This document shows, in pieces, positions 54,583 to 64,000 of a stretch of 64,000 bases of DNA; the stretch's first letter is position 1, and every line of letters begins with the position of its first letter. Origin of the DNA: Nitratireductor aquimarinus. GTDB lineage: Bacteria > Pseudomonadota > Alphaproteobacteria > Rhizobiales > Rhizobiaceae. The stretch lies in the NCBI RefSeq assembly GCF_017255295.1, contig NZ_JAFKDE010000010.1:124001-188000 (forward strand). Reading direction: 5' to 3'. The notes below the pieces were generated by a model. It was given only the letters and a program-made list of their open reading frames with translations, was not told where the DNA came from and did not search any database. Both the position numbers and the translations under genes were made by a program.

Positions 54583-55410
54583 TTAGGCGGAGAGGCCGGG
54601 GCGGTCGAGCCCTGCAGGCGAAAGGGTGAAGATTTCACAACCGGTTTCGGTGACGCCGATCGAGTGCTCATACTGAGCCGAAAGTGAGCGGTCGCGCGTC
54701 ACAGCCGTCCAGCCATCCGAGAGCACCTTCACATGCGGACGACCCAGATTGATCATCGGCTCGATGGTGAAGATCATGCCCGGCCGCATCTCGACGCCTT
54801 CGCTCGGAGTGCCATAGTGCAGAATGTTCGGCGCGTCGTGGAACAGCTGTCCGAGGCCATGGCCGCAGAAATCGCGCACCACGGAGCAGCGCTCGCCTTC
54901 CGCATAGGACTGGATGGCGGCGCCGATTGCGCCGGTGCGTGCGCCAGGCTTTACGGCGGCGATGCCGCGCATGAGGCATTCATGCGTGACTTCGAGTAGC
55001 CGTTCGGCCGCGCGCTTGATCGTGCCGACCGGATACATGCGGCTCGAATCACCGTGCCAGCCGTCGAGAATGTAGGTGACGTCGATGTTCACGATGTCGC
55101 CTTCGCGCAGCGGCTTGTTGTCTGGAATGCCGTGGCAGACCACATGGTTGATCGAGGTGCAGGTGGACTTTGTGTAGCCGCGATAGTTGAGCGTCGCGGG
55201 AATGGCGCCATGGTCCATGCCGAACTCGAAGACGAAACGGTCGATCTCGTTGGTCGTCACGCCCGGCGCGACGCGATCCGCCAGCTCATCAAGGCAGCGC
55301 GCCGTGAGGTTGCAGGCCTTGCGCATGCCTTCAAAGCCCTCTTCGCCGTAAAGGCGGATCTGGCCGGTATTACGCATGGGGGCGGAGTCTGCTTCGAGAT
55401 AGGTGACCAT
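54583..55410 (-). CDS. map: Methionine aminopeptidase type I
   Basis: The 275-residue enzyme removes initiator methionine. Metal ligands are visible in order: [16 protein letters not shown] (two Asp), [11 protein letters not shown] (His), TIEPMI (Glu) and YEHSIGVTE (Glu). The ATG at 55410 begins [16 protein letters not shown], the rhizobial form; a TTG at 55440 adds ten residues. It is 70 nt upstream of radC on the same strand and is preceded by sfsA. Confidence 0.96.
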   Translation of the reverse strand: MVTYLEADSAPMRNTGQIRLYGEEGFEGMRKACNLTARCLDELADRVAPGVTTNEIDRFVFEFGMDHGAIPATLNYRGYTKSTCTSINHVVCHGIPDNKPLREGDIVNIDVTYILDGWHGDSSRMYPVGTIKRAAERLLEVTHECLMRGIAAVKPGARTGAIGAAIQSYAEGERCSVVRDFCGHGLGQLFHDAPNILHYGTPSEGVEMRPGMIFTIEPMINLGRPHVKVLSDGWTAVTRDRSLSAQYEHSIGVTETGCEIFTLSPAGLDRPGLSA

Positions 55411-55467
55411 GGGGCTTTGGTTCGCTTGCGCTTTGTTCAATAATCGTTGTGCCGGATTTTGCGGCTT

Positions 55468-56169
55468 TTATCGCACGATGTCTATCAGACGATCCGGGCG
55501 GATGGCTTCAGGAGTGATTTGGCATTTGATGGCGTAAGCTTCAACCCCGGCGGCGCTGGCCTGCGCAAAAGCCGCAGCATAGGCGGGGTCCAGATCGCCA
55601 CAGAGGCGGAAGCGGTCGCAGTCGCCGCGCTGCACCAGATAGATCATGATTGCGCGGTGGCCGGCGGCGCGCATGCCGATGAGCTCATGCAGGTGCCGCG
55701 CGCCGCGCTCCGTGACCGTGTCGGGGAACTCGGCCAGCCCCGGCTCGCGCATGAAGTGGACGTTCTTGACCTCCACATAGGCGCAGGCGCGGTCTGCGGC
55801 CTCCAGAAGCATGTCGATGCGCGAGCGCTCTCCGTAGCGTTGCTCGCGCTTCAGGACGGGGTAGGCGGCAAGATCGGAAACGAGGCCGGCGTGGATTGCT
55901 TCTTCGGCGAGCCTGTTGGGCAGGCCGGTGTTGATTCCGACCAGCGTGTCGTCCGCCTCCACGATCTCCAGGCGATGGGCGTATTTGCGCTTGGGGTCGT
56001 CGGAGCGGGAGAGAAAGACGCGTGACCCTTCAGCGGTCAGGCCCAGCATGGAGCCGGTGTTGGGCACCGAAACCGTTATCTGTGTCCCGTCCTCTAGGAT
56101 GACATCGGCCAGGAAACGCTTGTAGCGGCGGATCAGCCGGGCTTCTATCAGGGGCTCTGGAAACTGCAT
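55468..56169 (-). CDS. sfsA: SfsA family DNA/RNA nuclease
   Basis: The 233-residue protein has SfsA features: [39 protein letters not shown] and [26 protein letters not shown]. The family was named for sugar fermentation stimulation in E. coli; its fold contains an OB-like part and a nuclease-like part with the ExK motif (EVK). The start ATG at 56169 gives the family N-terminus. It is followed by map on the same strand, a frequent rhizobial pair. Confidence 0.94.
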   Translation of the reverse strand: MQFPEPLIEARLIRRYKRFLADVILEDGTQITVSVPNTGSMLGLTAEGSRVFLSRSDDPKRKYAHRLEIVEADDTLVGINTGLPNRLAEEAIHAGLVSDLAAYPVLKREQRYGERSRIDMLLEAADRACAYVEVKNVHFMREPGLAEFPDTVTERGARHLHELIGMRAAGHRAIMIYLVQRGDCDRFRLCGDLDPAYAAAFAQASAAGVEAYAIKCQITPEAIRPDRLIDIVR

Positions 56170-56230
56170 TGCGGTCTTTCCGAAGGGAGAGTCTTTTCAG
56201 CGGGTTGCGTGGGCTTCTGCAAGCGCTGAT

Positions 56231-57205
56231 TCAGGTGGACGGCTGGCCGTGGGCACTGATCGCTGCGCGCTTGCGGTAATAACGGCCGAGCACGAGCGGC
56301 GTCAGATACATGGGGATCTGATAGCAGCCGATAAAGAGCAGAAGTGAATCGGTGACGCTCGCAGGAAGCGCAGTGAGGAAGAGGCCGATATTGCGGTTGC
56401 CGGCGGCAATGCCCAGAGGCGCTGCAATGGCTTTGGAGCCGGAGCGTTCCAGCAGCGTGGTCACGGCGAGCTGGAGAAGAAAGTTCGCCGCGAAGGCAAT
56501 GGCGAGGTTGAGGCCTACAAGAGCGGGGTCGATCAGCAGGGTTTCGCCAACGGCGGACATGAGCCCCACAACGACCACACCCATGAGAATCGCGGAAAGA
56601 CCGTCGATCGAGCGTATGGCGCCGGGGCCGGGACTGCGTAACGCGAATCGGCGCAGCAGGAAGGCAGCAGAGACCGCCAGCGCGATAACGGCCAGCAGAC
56701 GGCCTGCGGCCGCCAGAATCACGTCAGCGCTCCCCAGCGCGGGTGTGAGCCAGAATACGGGCAGAACGGTGAGCGGCAGGAGCGCGGTGCCGAGCGTCAT
56801 GACCCGCATGACCGGTGCAGGATCGTTTCCCGTCATGATCGCCAGATGCGGGCTGCCGGAAACGGGCGCGGCTGCGGCCATGAGCACCAGAGCGGTGGGC
56901 AGGACGCCGGTCCAGCCGATGGCGAGGAAGAGGAGGGCGAAAACGAGCGGAAGCGCCAGCTGAAAGGCGAGCGTGGCGACGAGGGACTGCCGCAGGTCGC
57001 TCAATGCGCCGATGAGGGCTCTGGGGCCGACGCGCAGCGCTGCAAGAAAGAGCAGGCCGGCGATCATTTCCGCAATCCATGGCTTTGCGGCGTGTGCTGC
57101 TGCCGGAGAAGCGATTCCCGCCACAAGCCCGGCTATCAGAAAGAATCGCGCATGCGAGGCTGCAAAGCCGAGCGTATTCGAAATGGCGGTCAGTACGCCC
57201 TGCAT
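56231..57205 (-). CDS. BASS-family (bile acid:sodium symporter-like) membrane transporter
   Basis: The 324-residue protein has about nine to ten hydrophobic segments. SGSPHLAIMTGNDPAPVMRVMTLGTALLPLTVLPV resembles the cross-over region of the BASS/arsenite permease superfamily, and a second repeat appears at AAGNRNIGLFLTALP. The substrate is unknown. GGGGAG precedes the ATG at 57205; the longer in-frame start (57313) overlaps a region close to the tRNA-Glu gene and is not supported. Confidence 0.75.
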   Translation of the reverse strand: MQGVLTAISNTLGFAASHARFFLIAGLVAGIASPAAAHAAKPWIAEMIAGLLFLAALRVGPRALIGALSDLRQSLVATLAFQLALPLVFALLFLAIGWTGVLPTALVLMAAAAPVSGSPHLAIMTGNDPAPVMRVMTLGTALLPLTVLPVFWLTPALGSADVILAAAGRLLAVIALAVSAAFLLRRFALRSPGPGAIRSIDGLSAILMGVVVVGLMSAVGETLLIDPALVGLNLAIAFAANFLLQLAVTTLLERSGSKAIAAPLGIAAGNRNIGLFLTALPASVTDSLLLFIGCYQIPMYLTPLVLGRYYRKRAAISAHGQPST

Positions 57206-57353
57206 TCTCCCCGCCTTTCTCCCAAGGTCTCGACGGTAGGCGACTGGCCATGTGTCGAAGACATCTGCATCCGACAAGTACGCGGACTGCGAGAGCGGGT
57301 CAAACCGAAGCATTCGGCTGACGTTTTACTATGTGCAATTTCGGGAAAGAAAC

Positions 57354-57429
57354 TGGCACGCCCAACGGGACTCGAACCCGTGTTTCCGCCGTGAAAGGGC
57401 GGCGTCCTAGACCGCTAGACGATGGGCGC
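57354..57429 (-). tRNA. tRNA-Glu (anticodon UUC)
   Basis: On the minus strand the gene opens GCGCCCATCGTCTAGCGG. It has the anticodon arm CCGCC-CTTTCAC-GGCGG (TTC at the loop centre), the T arm ACGGG-TTCGAGT-CCCGT, and encoded CCA. The 3' acceptor strand TGGGCGT gives one G-U closing pair. Confidence 0.97.
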
Positions 57430-57510
57430 GCTCGAGAACGAGACGGCTTATAGTAAGCTTCGCTGCATGGGGCAACCCATCAATTGATGGAACATGCATT
57501 TTTTTCAAAA

Positions 57511-58659
57511 TTATTTTCTGCGGCGGCAGCGCCAGTTCCAATCGCGCTCCGGACCGACGTCCACATGCACGGATTTCGTGTGGCAATAGGTGCCTACACC
57601 ACCACGGCCCGGCATGGAGCGAACGAACTTGGCCAGCTCCCATTTGCTGACGCCGGAAATCTGGATGTCGGCTGCCGCGCAATACATATGCAGCGACTTG
57701 CGGGCGCCGCGGACGCGACGGTTGTAGTTGGGGCTGCGATAGCCGGAGGTGACGACGATTCGCTTGCCATAGTGGCGCTCAATGGCCTTGAGCATGCCAA
57801 CGAGCGCTGGCTTCAGGCAGGCAGTGTCGACGCTTTCGCGCTGCTTGAGGAGGCCATTGGGCGCAAGGCGCGCCATGCCGGCCGCAGAGGCGACCTGATA
57901 GGCAGGCTCTTCTTCGTAGATATCTGCATCTGCATCATCGTCCGCGCCGGACTTGCTCGAGAATTCGAACAGGCTGTCACCCTGGCGCACGCCGGGAAGG
58001 GCCGCGCCGGTGCCGAGGGATGCCGTTACGGGCCGGCTCTCGGAGGTGGCGGCGAGAACCACTTTGGGTTTCTCTTCGGCCTTCTTTTGCGTCTTCTTCG
58101 GGTCGATGAGAGGGCGGGCCGCTCTTTCCGCAGCCTGGGCGGCCTTCGGTTCGCGAGCCGAGAAGAAGGCGGCAAGGAAAGTCTGTTTCTTGGCGGATGC
58201 TTCCGCCTCGGCTGCTGCGACGGCTTCTGCCTCCGCAGTTTCTGTTTCCGCCGGGCGCGCTGCAGGCTGGGGAACCTCTGCGGCGGCTGTCTGTGTCGTG
58301 GTTTCGGCAGCCTGTTGCGCTGCGGTCTCTACCGGCGCTGTCTCGCCGGCAGGGGGCTGCTCATTCGTCTGAGCGGTCTGTGTCTGGGGTCCCGGGGTAG
58401 AGGCTGCTGCCGTTTCTGAGCCGGGGCGCGCTGCCGGGAGTGGAACACTGCTGCCTTCAGCGGCATTCTCTTCGCCAGGTGCAGCGGCAATAAGGTCGCT
58501 GTCGCTGGCCTCAAACCCGTCTTCGCCGGCGCTCGCCTGCAAATCTGTCGGTGTCAGGCCGAACTGCGTTACCGGATCTGATGTGGTGGAGCATGAAGCA
58601 AGAAAAAGAGCGCAAAGAACGCTGGCAAGGCTCGCACGCCCGCAACTCATCAACTTCAT
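57511..58659 (-). CDS. DUF882 / M15-type D,D-carboxypeptidase-like lipoprotein
   Basis: The 382-residue product has a lipobox (ALFLAS|C), a ~230-residue Ala/Pro/Glu-rich low-complexity linker, and a C-terminal DUF882 (peptidase M15_3) domain. The metal-site motifs are SGYRSPNYNRRVRGARKSLHMYCAAADI (His and Asp) and HTKSVHVDVG. The family cleaves or binds peptidoglycan peptides. The usual Gly after the His (HxxG) is Cys here. The ATG at 58659 gives the lipoprotein signal. A promoter candidate lies at 58800-58829. Confidence 0.87.
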   Translation of the reverse strand: MKLMSCGRASLASVLCALFLASCSTTSDPVTQFGLTPTDLQASAGEDGFEASDSDLIAAAPGEENAAEGSSVPLPAARPGSETAAASTPGPQTQTAQTNEQPPAGETAPVETAAQQAAETTTQTAAAEVPQPAARPAETETAEAEAVAAAEAEASAKKQTFLAAFFSAREPKAAQAAERAARPLIDPKKTQKKAEEKPKVVLAATSESRPVTASLGTGAALPGVRQGDSLFEFSSKSGADDDADADIYEEEPAYQVASAAGMARLAPNGLLKQRESVDTACLKPALVGMLKAIERHYGKRIVVTSGYRSPNYNRRVRGARKSLHMYCAAADIQISGVSKWELAKFVRSMPGRGGVGTYCHTKSVHVDVGPERDWNWRCRRRK

Positions 58660-58939
58660 ACAGCGCTTTCCGCTCTCGTCCCCCAGCAACAGAAGTCTGC
58701 CCCCTCATATGAATTCACGAACCAAACAACCCATGCCCGGTTACGGGCATGCAGCCACCGTTTGTCTGCTAACGAATCTTGGTCCCCATGTGGATAACTA
58801 TCATAGGCGTTAGAAAACAATTAAGGCAACAACATGTTAGCTTTTAAGCATAGGCCAGAGACCCGGCTCGGTGCGTAAAAGCTTCTTTCGTTCGGTTACA
58901 ACGCGTGATCAAGGTTTTGGTCCTGATCCAAGGGCGTGA
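58660..58939 (-). promoter_or_regulatory. Leader and promoter region of the DUF882 lipoprotein
   Basis: On the minus strand TTGCCT-N18-TATGAT (58800-58829) is a plausible sigma-70 promoter. A perfect inverted repeat CATGCCCG-GTTA-CGGGCATG (58733-58752) lies in the leader. GCGTGATCA is repeated directly near 58913 and 58934. No gene is seen. Confidence 0.45.
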
Positions 58940-60769
58940 TCAGGCGCGGGTGCGAACATAATCTCCGGGGGCGTCGGCCAGAGCTTTCTTGCCTTTTGCG
59001 GGTTTGCGCGCCTTTACCTCTTCATTGTCGAGGCCGGTGATCCATTCGTGCCATCTGGGCCACCAGGAGCCCGCGTTCTCCTTCGCCTGCGCCATCCAGT
59101 CGTCCAGTTCGCCTTCAGGCTTCGGTCCGCTCCAGAACTGGTATTTCTTCATCTCGGGCGGGTTGATCACGCCGGCGATGTGGCCGGACCCCGCGAGCAC
59201 GAACTCCACCGGTCCGCCGAAGAAACGGCTTCCCAAAAAGACGGATTTCGCAGGCGCGATGTGATCCTCGCGGGTGGCGAGGTTGAAGATCGGTATGTCG
59301 ACATCTTCCAGATGCAGCGTCCTGCCGCGCAGCACCGCGCGACCCTGCGAGAGATTGTTCTCCAGATAGCAGTTGCGCAGGTAATAGGAGTGGTTCGCCG
59401 CTGCGAGCCGGGTGGAATCGGAGTTCCAGTAGAGAAGGTCAAAGGGCAGGGGCGCCTGACCGCGCAGGTAGTTGTTAACCACATAGGGCCAGATCAGGTC
59501 GCCCGCGCGCAGCATGTTGAAGGCGGTGGCCATGCGTGTGGCGTCCAGAAAGCCGCGTTCACGCATTGCCGCGTCCAGAGCCTTTATCTGCTCTTCATCG
59601 ACAAAGACCTTGAGATCGCCGGCAAAGGTGAAGTCCACCTGCGTCGTCAGGAAGGTTGCAGACGCGATGCGTTGCTCACCCTCTGCCGCCATCAGCGCGA
59701 GGCCTGCGGCAAGCAGCGTGCCGCCCACGCAATAGCCCATTGCGTTGACCTGCTTCTCGCCCGTTGCCTGTTCGATCGTGTCGAGCGCGAAGCGAATGCC
59801 CTCATCAATGTAATCACCCCAGTCCAGACAGGCGTGGCGCTCATCCGGGTTGATCCACGAGATGACAAACACCGTGTGGCCCTGTTCCACCGCCCAGCGG
59901 ATGAAGGAGCGCTTGGGGTTGAGGTCGAGAATGTAGAACTTGTTGATCCATGGCGGCACGATGAGCAAGGGCCGCTTGAACGCTTTCTTGGTGGTCGGCT
60001 CGTATTGCAGCACTTCCACAAGCCGGTTGCGGGCGATGACCTTGCCCGGCGTGGTGGCGATGTTCTCGCCCACCTTGAACTTGGAGGCGTCGGACTGGCG
60101 CAGTTTCAGGTCGCCCTTGCCAGCGGCGATGTCCTCGGCGAGCATGCGCATGCCGCGCACGAGATTTTCGCCGTCGCTCGCCATGGTTTCACGGTAAAGC
60201 TCGGGATTGGTGAGCAGGAAGTTTGACGGCGAGAGGGCCTGGCTCATCTGCTCGACATAGAAGCGAGCCTTGTGGCGCGTCGCCTCATCCAGATTGTCGG
60301 CTCCATCAACCAGGTCGGCCGCCCAGCGCGCGGTAACCAGATAGGCCTGTTTCAGGAAGCTGAAAAAGGCGTTGCGGCCCCATTCGGGGTCCTGAAACCG
60401 CTTGTCCCTGTCGGATGCCGGCGCATAGTCGGCGATATTGTCTTCGCTCATGCGGCGGATCGCATTCGCCCAGATGCCCATGAACTCGCCAAAGAGCCGC
60501 GTCTGCGCCTCCAGTGCGCGCGCCGGATCGCTCAGCCAGTATTCACTGACGCGGGAGAACGTTTTGACCATGTCGGCGAGGGGCGCTGCGGAAATGTCGG
60601 TCGATTCGCCACTTTCGCGGGCCTGCCTCCAGGAGGCGGCCGCCTTGCCGAGCTCTTCGAGCGCCTGCGCCAGATTCTGCGCAAAACGCTGCGGATCTTT
60701 TGCGAAATACTGCTCTACCGTGCTGTCTGCTTGGTTTTCTGCGCCATTGGTCTGCTTTTCATGAGCCAT
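58940..60769 (-). CDS. phaC: Class I poly(3-hydroxyalkanoate) polymerase PhaC
   Basis: The 609-residue synthase joins hydroxyacyl-CoA units into polyhydroxyalkanoate granules. The lipase-like box GYCVGG contains the catalytic Cys (about C347); the catalytic Asp lies in REDHIAP and the His in GSGHIAGVINPP. The PPWINKFYILDL and WNSDSTRLA blocks are class I features. The ATG at 60769 is consistent with the family. phaA, phaB and phaR are not in the window. It is divergent from a small lipoprotein gene. Confidence 0.96.
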   Translation of the reverse strand: MAHEKQTNGAENQADSTVEQYFAKDPQRFAQNLAQALEELGKAAASWRQARESGESTDISAAPLADMVKTFSRVSEYWLSDPARALEAQTRLFGEFMGIWANAIRRMSEDNIADYAPASDRDKRFQDPEWGRNAFFSFLKQAYLVTARWAADLVDGADNLDEATRHKARFYVEQMSQALSPSNFLLTNPELYRETMASDGENLVRGMRMLAEDIAAGKGDLKLRQSDASKFKVGENIATTPGKVIARNRLVEVLQYEPTTKKAFKRPLLIVPPWINKFYILDLNPKRSFIRWAVEQGHTVFVISWINPDERHACLDWGDYIDEGIRFALDTIEQATGEKQVNAMGYCVGGTLLAAGLALMAAEGEQRIASATFLTTQVDFTFAGDLKVFVDEEQIKALDAAMRERGFLDATRMATAFNMLRAGDLIWPYVVNNYLRGQAPLPFDLLYWNSDSTRLAAANHSYYLRNCYLENNLSQGRAVLRGRTLHLEDVDIPIFNLATREDHIAPAKSVFLGSRFFGGPVEFVLAGSGHIAGVINPPEMKKYQFWSGPKPEGELDDWMAQAKENAGSWWPRWHEWITGLDNEEVKARKPAKGKKALADAPGDYVRTRA

Positions 60770-60882
60770 GTTCTGCGCCTACAACCTAAACGCGCCTTTC
60801 AACGGGCGCGGTGTTAACATAATCTGACGGGAGGCTCCCCCTCTGCCATCATGCATGGTAGTGGCTTGAATCGGAAGAGAAT

Positions 60883-61326
60883 ATGAAAATCAAATCTCAC
60901 GGCGGTTTTTTTCGCGCAGTCGCGCTTCTCGCTCCGGTGGTTGCGTTGCCGCCGATTCTGGGGGGGTGCATGAGCGCAAGCCTGGAGGATGCAGCGCCCG
61001 CCGCCGCCCTCCGCACGCCGCCAGTGGTTCCACAACCCGCCCCGCGCACGGCGGCAACGCCGTCGCAGAAGCCGACACCAGGTGCGCCCACACCGGGTGC
61101 AAATGTGACCGGCGCTTATCCTGACCTGAATGTGCCGCCGGCCTCGGCGACAGCGCCCATCGCGCCTTCGGAAAAGGATGCGCTGATGCGCGACCTGACA
61201 GCGACGCGGCAAAGGCTGGAGAACAGTGCGCCGGCAAATAATGCGGATACCGAGGCGCGCCGTCTGCGCAATCTGGCGAAAACCCATGCCGAGCGGCAGC
61301 TTCAGGAAATCGAAAAGACCGAGTAG
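60883..61326 (+). CDS. Small Pro/Ala-rich lipoprotein, unknown function
   Basis: The 147-residue product has a signal sequence and lipobox (PPILGG|C), then a Pro/Ala/Thr-rich spacer and a charged helical C-terminus (KDALMRDLTATRQRLEN... and LAKTHAERQLQEIEK). The pattern fits an anchored envelope protein with a possible coiled coil. I do not recognise a named family. It lies between phaC (divergent) and the aminotransferase gene, in the same direction as the latter. Confidence 0.75.
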   Translation: MKIKSHGGFFRAVALLAPVVALPPILGGCMSASLEDAAPAAALRTPPVVPQPAPRTAATPSQKPTPGAPTPGANVTGAYPDLNVPPASATAPIAPSEKDALMRDLTATRQRLENSAPANNADTEARRLRNLAKTHAERQLQEIEKTE

Positions 61327-61410
61327 GGACGGGGTTCCTGCTCTCGACCGTTGACGGGATTGGGTATATGAGGACCGGGCGCGGCATCGCGCATCCCGTT
61401 TTGAGGTACG

Positions 61411-62631
61411 ATGATGGAAGAATTCCATAAGATCCGCCGGCTTCCGCCTTATGTTTTCGAACAGGTAAACCGCCTGAAAGCCAGCGCGCGAGCGCGCGGC
61501 GCGGACATCATCGATCTCGGAATGGGCAATCCCGACCTGCCGACGCCGCAGGCCATTGTCGACAAGCTGTGCGACGTGGTGCGCGATCCGCGCACGCATC
61601 GCTATTCTTCTTCGCGGGGCATTCCGGGATTGCGCCGTGCGCAGGCGGCTTATTATGAGCGCCGCTTTGGTGTGAAGCTTGATCCCGAGACCCAGATTGT
61701 CGCGACGCTTGGCTCGAAGGAAGGTTTTGCCAACATGGCCCAGGCGATCACCGCGCCGGGCGATGTGGTTCTTTGTCCGAACCCGACCTATCCGATCCAT
61801 ACATTCGGCTTCATCATGTCGGGCGGCGTCGTGCGCGCCATTCCCGCCGAGCCGGATGAGAATTTCATTCCCGCGCTTGAACGCGCGGTGCGCTATTCGA
61901 CGCCAAAGCCGCTGGCGCTGATCCTCAACTATCCGTCAAATCCGACGGCCTGTATGGCGTCGCTCGATTTCTACAGGGACGTCGTTGCGTTCGCCCGCAA
62001 GAATGACCTCATCATTCTGTCGGATCTCGCCTATTCGGAAATCTATTTCGACGGCAACCCGCCGCCCTCCGTTCTCGAGGTTCCGGGGGCAATGGATGTG
62101 ACGGTGGAGTTCACCTCCATGTCGAAGACCTTCTCCATGCCCGGCTGGCGCATGGGGTTTGCGGTCGGCAATGAGCGTCTGATCGCAGCGCTCTCGCGGG
62201 TGAAGTCCTATCTGGACTATGGCGCGTTCACGCCGATCCAGGTGGCTGCTGCCGCCGCGCTCAATTCCGATGGCTCCGAGATCGAAGAGGTGCGCGAGGT
62301 CTATCACCGCCGCCGCGATGTGCTCGTCGAGTCTTTTGGTCGCGCAGGCTGGGAGGTTCCGCCTCCGCCGGCCACCATGTTTGCCTGGGTGCCGATCCCC
62401 GAAGCCTATCGCGCGCTTGGCTCGCTTGAGTTTTCCAAGCTGCTGGTCGAGAAGGCGGAGGTGGCGGTCGCGCCGGGCATCGGTTTCGGCGAGTTTGGCG
62501 ATCAGCATGTGCGCATTGCACTGGTGGAGAACGAGCACCGGATTCGCCAGGCGGCGCGCAGCATCAAGCGCTTCCTTGCAACGGCGCCCGAAAACACCGA
62601 CAACGTCATCCCGCTCGGCGCCCGTCGCTGA
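61411..62631 (+). CDS. Class I/II aminotransferase, AlaC-like
   Basis: The 406-residue PLP enzyme begins HKIRRLPPYVFEQVN and has DIIDLGMGNPDLPTP, the YSSSRGIPGLRRA segment, the PLP lysine in SMSKTFSMPGWRMGF, and the C-terminal PGIGFGEFGDQHVRIALVEN. These match the AlaC glutamate-pyruvate aminotransferase group; many databases label such genes LL-diaminopimelate or aspartate aminotransferase, so the substrate is not certain. ATG codons at 61411 and 61414 are adjacent; GAGG spacing favours the second. The gene is 40 nt upstream of hom, suggesting an amino-acid synthesis operon. Confidence 0.88.
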   Translation: MMEEFHKIRRLPPYVFEQVNRLKASARARGADIIDLGMGNPDLPTPQAIVDKLCDVVRDPRTHRYSSSRGIPGLRRAQAAYYERRFGVKLDPETQIVATLGSKEGFANMAQAITAPGDVVLCPNPTYPIHTFGFIMSGGVVRAIPAEPDENFIPALERAVRYSTPKPLALILNYPSNPTACMASLDFYRDVVAFARKNDLIILSDLAYSEIYFDGNPPPSVLEVPGAMDVTVEFTSMSKTFSMPGWRMGFAVGNERLIAALSRVKSYLDYGAFTPIQVAAAAALNSDGSEIEEVREVYHRRRDVLVESFGRAGWEVPPPPATMFAWVPIPEAYRALGSLEFSKLLVEKAEVAVAPGIGFGEFGDQHVRIALVENEHRIRQAARSIKRFLATAPENTDNVIPLGARR

Positions 62632-62671
62632 GTCCCACTTACAGACTGTTCAAGAAGGAGCACGCCGCATC

Positions 62672-63985
62672 ATGTCCGAAGCGTTGCGTATTGGAATTGC
62701 GGGTTTGGGAACCGTAGGAGCTTCTGTCGTGCGCTGCATGACGGAGAAGGAAGCGGAACTGACCAGGCAATGCGGACGCATGATGACGCTCACGGCTGTC
62801 TCGGCGCGCGACCGAACCCGTGACCGTGGCGTCGATCTCGGCAATGCAAAGTGGTTCGATGATCCGGTGGAGCTCGCCCGTTCCTCTGATATCGACGTGT
62901 TCGTCGAACTGATCGGCGGCGACAGCGGCCCCGCCTATGACGCGGTGAAGGCAGCGCTTGAGGCCGGCCATCACGTGGTGACCGCCAACAAGGCGCTTCT
63001 GTCCAAACATGGCGTGGCGCTCGCGACGATTGCCGAGGAAAAGGGCGTTCTCCTCAACTATGAGGCGGCGGTCGCTGGCGGCATTCCGGTCATCAAGACC
63101 ATGCGCGAAGCGCTGGCCGGCAATGATGTGAGCCGCGTGTTCGGCATCATGAACGGAACGGCCAACTACATTCTGACGCGGATGGAAGAAGAGGGGCTTT
63201 CCTTTGAGGACTGCCTCGCAGAGGCTCAGCGTCTTGGTTATGCCGAAGCCGATCCGACCTTCGATATCGAGGGACACGACACGGCGCACAAGCTCTCGAT
63301 CCTCACGAGCCTTGCCTTCGGCTGCCAGATTTCGGCTGACGACATCTACATGGAAGGCATTTCCAACATCAGCCAGGCCGATATTCGCGCCGCCAGCGAA
63401 CTCGGCTACCGCATCAAGCTTCTGGGCGTCGCGCAGCGCACCGACAGCGGCATCGAGCAGCGCGTGCACCCGACCATGGTGCCCACGCAGTCCGTGATCG
63501 CTCAGGTGCACGGCGTCACCAATGCAGTGGCAATCGAGACCGATGTTCTGGGCGAGCTCCTGCTCTCCGGCCCCGGCGCCGGCGGCAATGCGACGGCCTC
63601 TGCCGTGATTGGCGACATGGCGGATATCGCCAAGAGCCGGCCCGGCTTCCAGCATGGCCCGGTCTTCGGGCGTCCGGCCGCGAAGCTGAAGCCTTACCAG
63701 CGTGCGCGCATGCGTGCGCATGAGGGCGGCTACTTCATCCGCATGACCGTGCATGACCGCGCCGGCGTGTTCGCAGCCATTGCCAAGCGTATGGCCGACA
63801 ACGAGATTTCGCTGGAATCCATCGTTCAGCACGCCGATGGCGGTCTGCCGGAGGATCAGAAGAACGTGATTCTCGTGACCCATGAGACCACCGAGGAAGC
63901 CGTGCGCAAGGCGGTGGATGGTGTGATTGCGGACGGTCACATGGTCGACAAGCCCCAGGTTATCCGCATCGAGCGGGCAGCCTGA
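62672..63985 (+). CDS. hom: Homoserine dehydrogenase
   Basis: The 437-residue enzyme reduces aspartate semialdehyde to homoserine for threonine and methionine synthesis. It has an N-terminal NAD(P) motif GIAGLGTVGASVV, the family blocks VVTANKALLS and NYEAAVAGGIPVIKTMREAL, GIMNGTANYILTRM, and a C-terminal ACT domain (about 350-437; FIRMTVHDRAGVFAAIAKRM) that usually senses threonine. AAGGAG lies upstream of the ATG at 62672; longer in-frame readings overlap the aminotransferase. It ends 15 nt before the window end. Confidence 0.97.
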   Translation: MSEALRIGIAGLGTVGASVVRCMTEKEAELTRQCGRMMTLTAVSARDRTRDRGVDLGNAKWFDDPVELARSSDIDVFVELIGGDSGPAYDAVKAALEAGHHVVTANKALLSKHGVALATIAEEKGVLLNYEAAVAGGIPVIKTMREALAGNDVSRVFGIMNGTANYILTRMEEEGLSFEDCLAEAQRLGYAEADPTFDIEGHDTAHKLSILTSLAFGCQISADDIYMEGISNISQADIRAASELGYRIKLLGVAQRTDSGIEQRVHPTMVPTQSVIAQVHGVTNAVAIETDVLGELLLSGPGAGGNATASAVIGDMADIAKSRPGFQHGPVFGRPAAKLKPYQRARMRAHEGGYFIRMTVHDRAGVFAAIAKRMADNEISLESIVQHADGGLPEDQKNVILVTHETTEEAVRKAVDGVIADGHMVDKPQVIRIERAA

Positions 63986-64000
63986 CGCAGGTTTGGCGTC

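Overview
The window is high-GC chromosomal DNA with long, tightly packed operons and almost no mobile DNA. Gene order and protein features point to an alphaproteobacterium of the Rhizobiales/Hyphomicrobiales, most like the Phyllobacteriaceae (Mesorhizobium/Nitratireductor type). The supports are a PopZ-type DUF2497 protein, a class I PHA synthase, an ExoR-like Sel1 protein, a fused SecDF, the block argS-SPOR-nagZ-scpAB-tatABC-serS-surE-pcm-nlpD, and RIME-like palindromic repeats. The genus assignment is inference only.

Layout. 1-4.3 kb: end of a pirin gene, a PCMT-family methyltransferase, tolC and popZ. 4.5-13.3 kb: valS, a FadL/OmpP1 porin, a TerC membrane protein, ilvD overlapping an exoR-like gene, and a small secreted protein. 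13.4-19.4 kb: xthA, a polysaccharide deacetylase, an NCS2 purine/pyrimidine permease, a periplasmic cupin, erpA and, divergently, dgt. 19.5-34.5 kb: one long plus-strand block for arginyl-tRNA synthetase, a SPOR cell-envelope protein, NagZ, condensin partners ScpA/ScpB, an orphan ABC ATPase, the Tat translocase, SerRS, SurE, Pcm and an NlpD/DipM-like amidase activator. 34.6-44.1 kb: a DUF815 ATPase diverging from yajC-secDF, followed by homologues of two mitochondrial complex I assembly factors (NDUFAF3-like and NDUFAF6-like), a DUF4153 membrane protein, trmFO and a small secreted protein with a possible Cys-His-Asp triad.

44.1-45.2 kb is the most unusual part. A 46-residue DUF1127 gene on the minus strand is followed by three tandem copies of a three-hairpin small RNA. 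All nine hairpin loops carry the anti-Shine-Dalgarno sequence CCUCCUCCC, and a strong terminator closes the array. This resembles the alpha-r14/NfeR1 RNAs of rhizobia and the DUF1127-linked CcsR ('cuckoo') RNAs of Rhodobacter, but as a compact triple array behind DUF1127. A tRNA-Leu gene and tig follow.

46.9-53.5 kb looks accessory: an APH(6)/hydroxyurea-type kinase, a GNAT acetyltransferase and a complete tetrathionate reductase operon (ttrBCA). TtrB and TtrA have Tat-type signals, there is an FNR/CRP-type palindrome upstream, and no ttrRS genes are nearby. 53.7-64 kb returns to housekeeping genes: radC (its stop codon lies in a RIME-like repeat), map, sfsA, a BASS-family transporter, tRNA-Glu, an M15-type lipoprotein, phaC, a small lipoprotein, an AlaC-type aminotransferase and hom.

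Links between genes: envelope biogenesis and export (Tat, SecDF/YajC, TolC, NlpD, NagZ, SPOR) dominate. The Tat system encoded here could export the TtrA and TtrB encoded here. The DUF1127/sRNA locus is a plausible stress-responsive post-transcriptional regulator.
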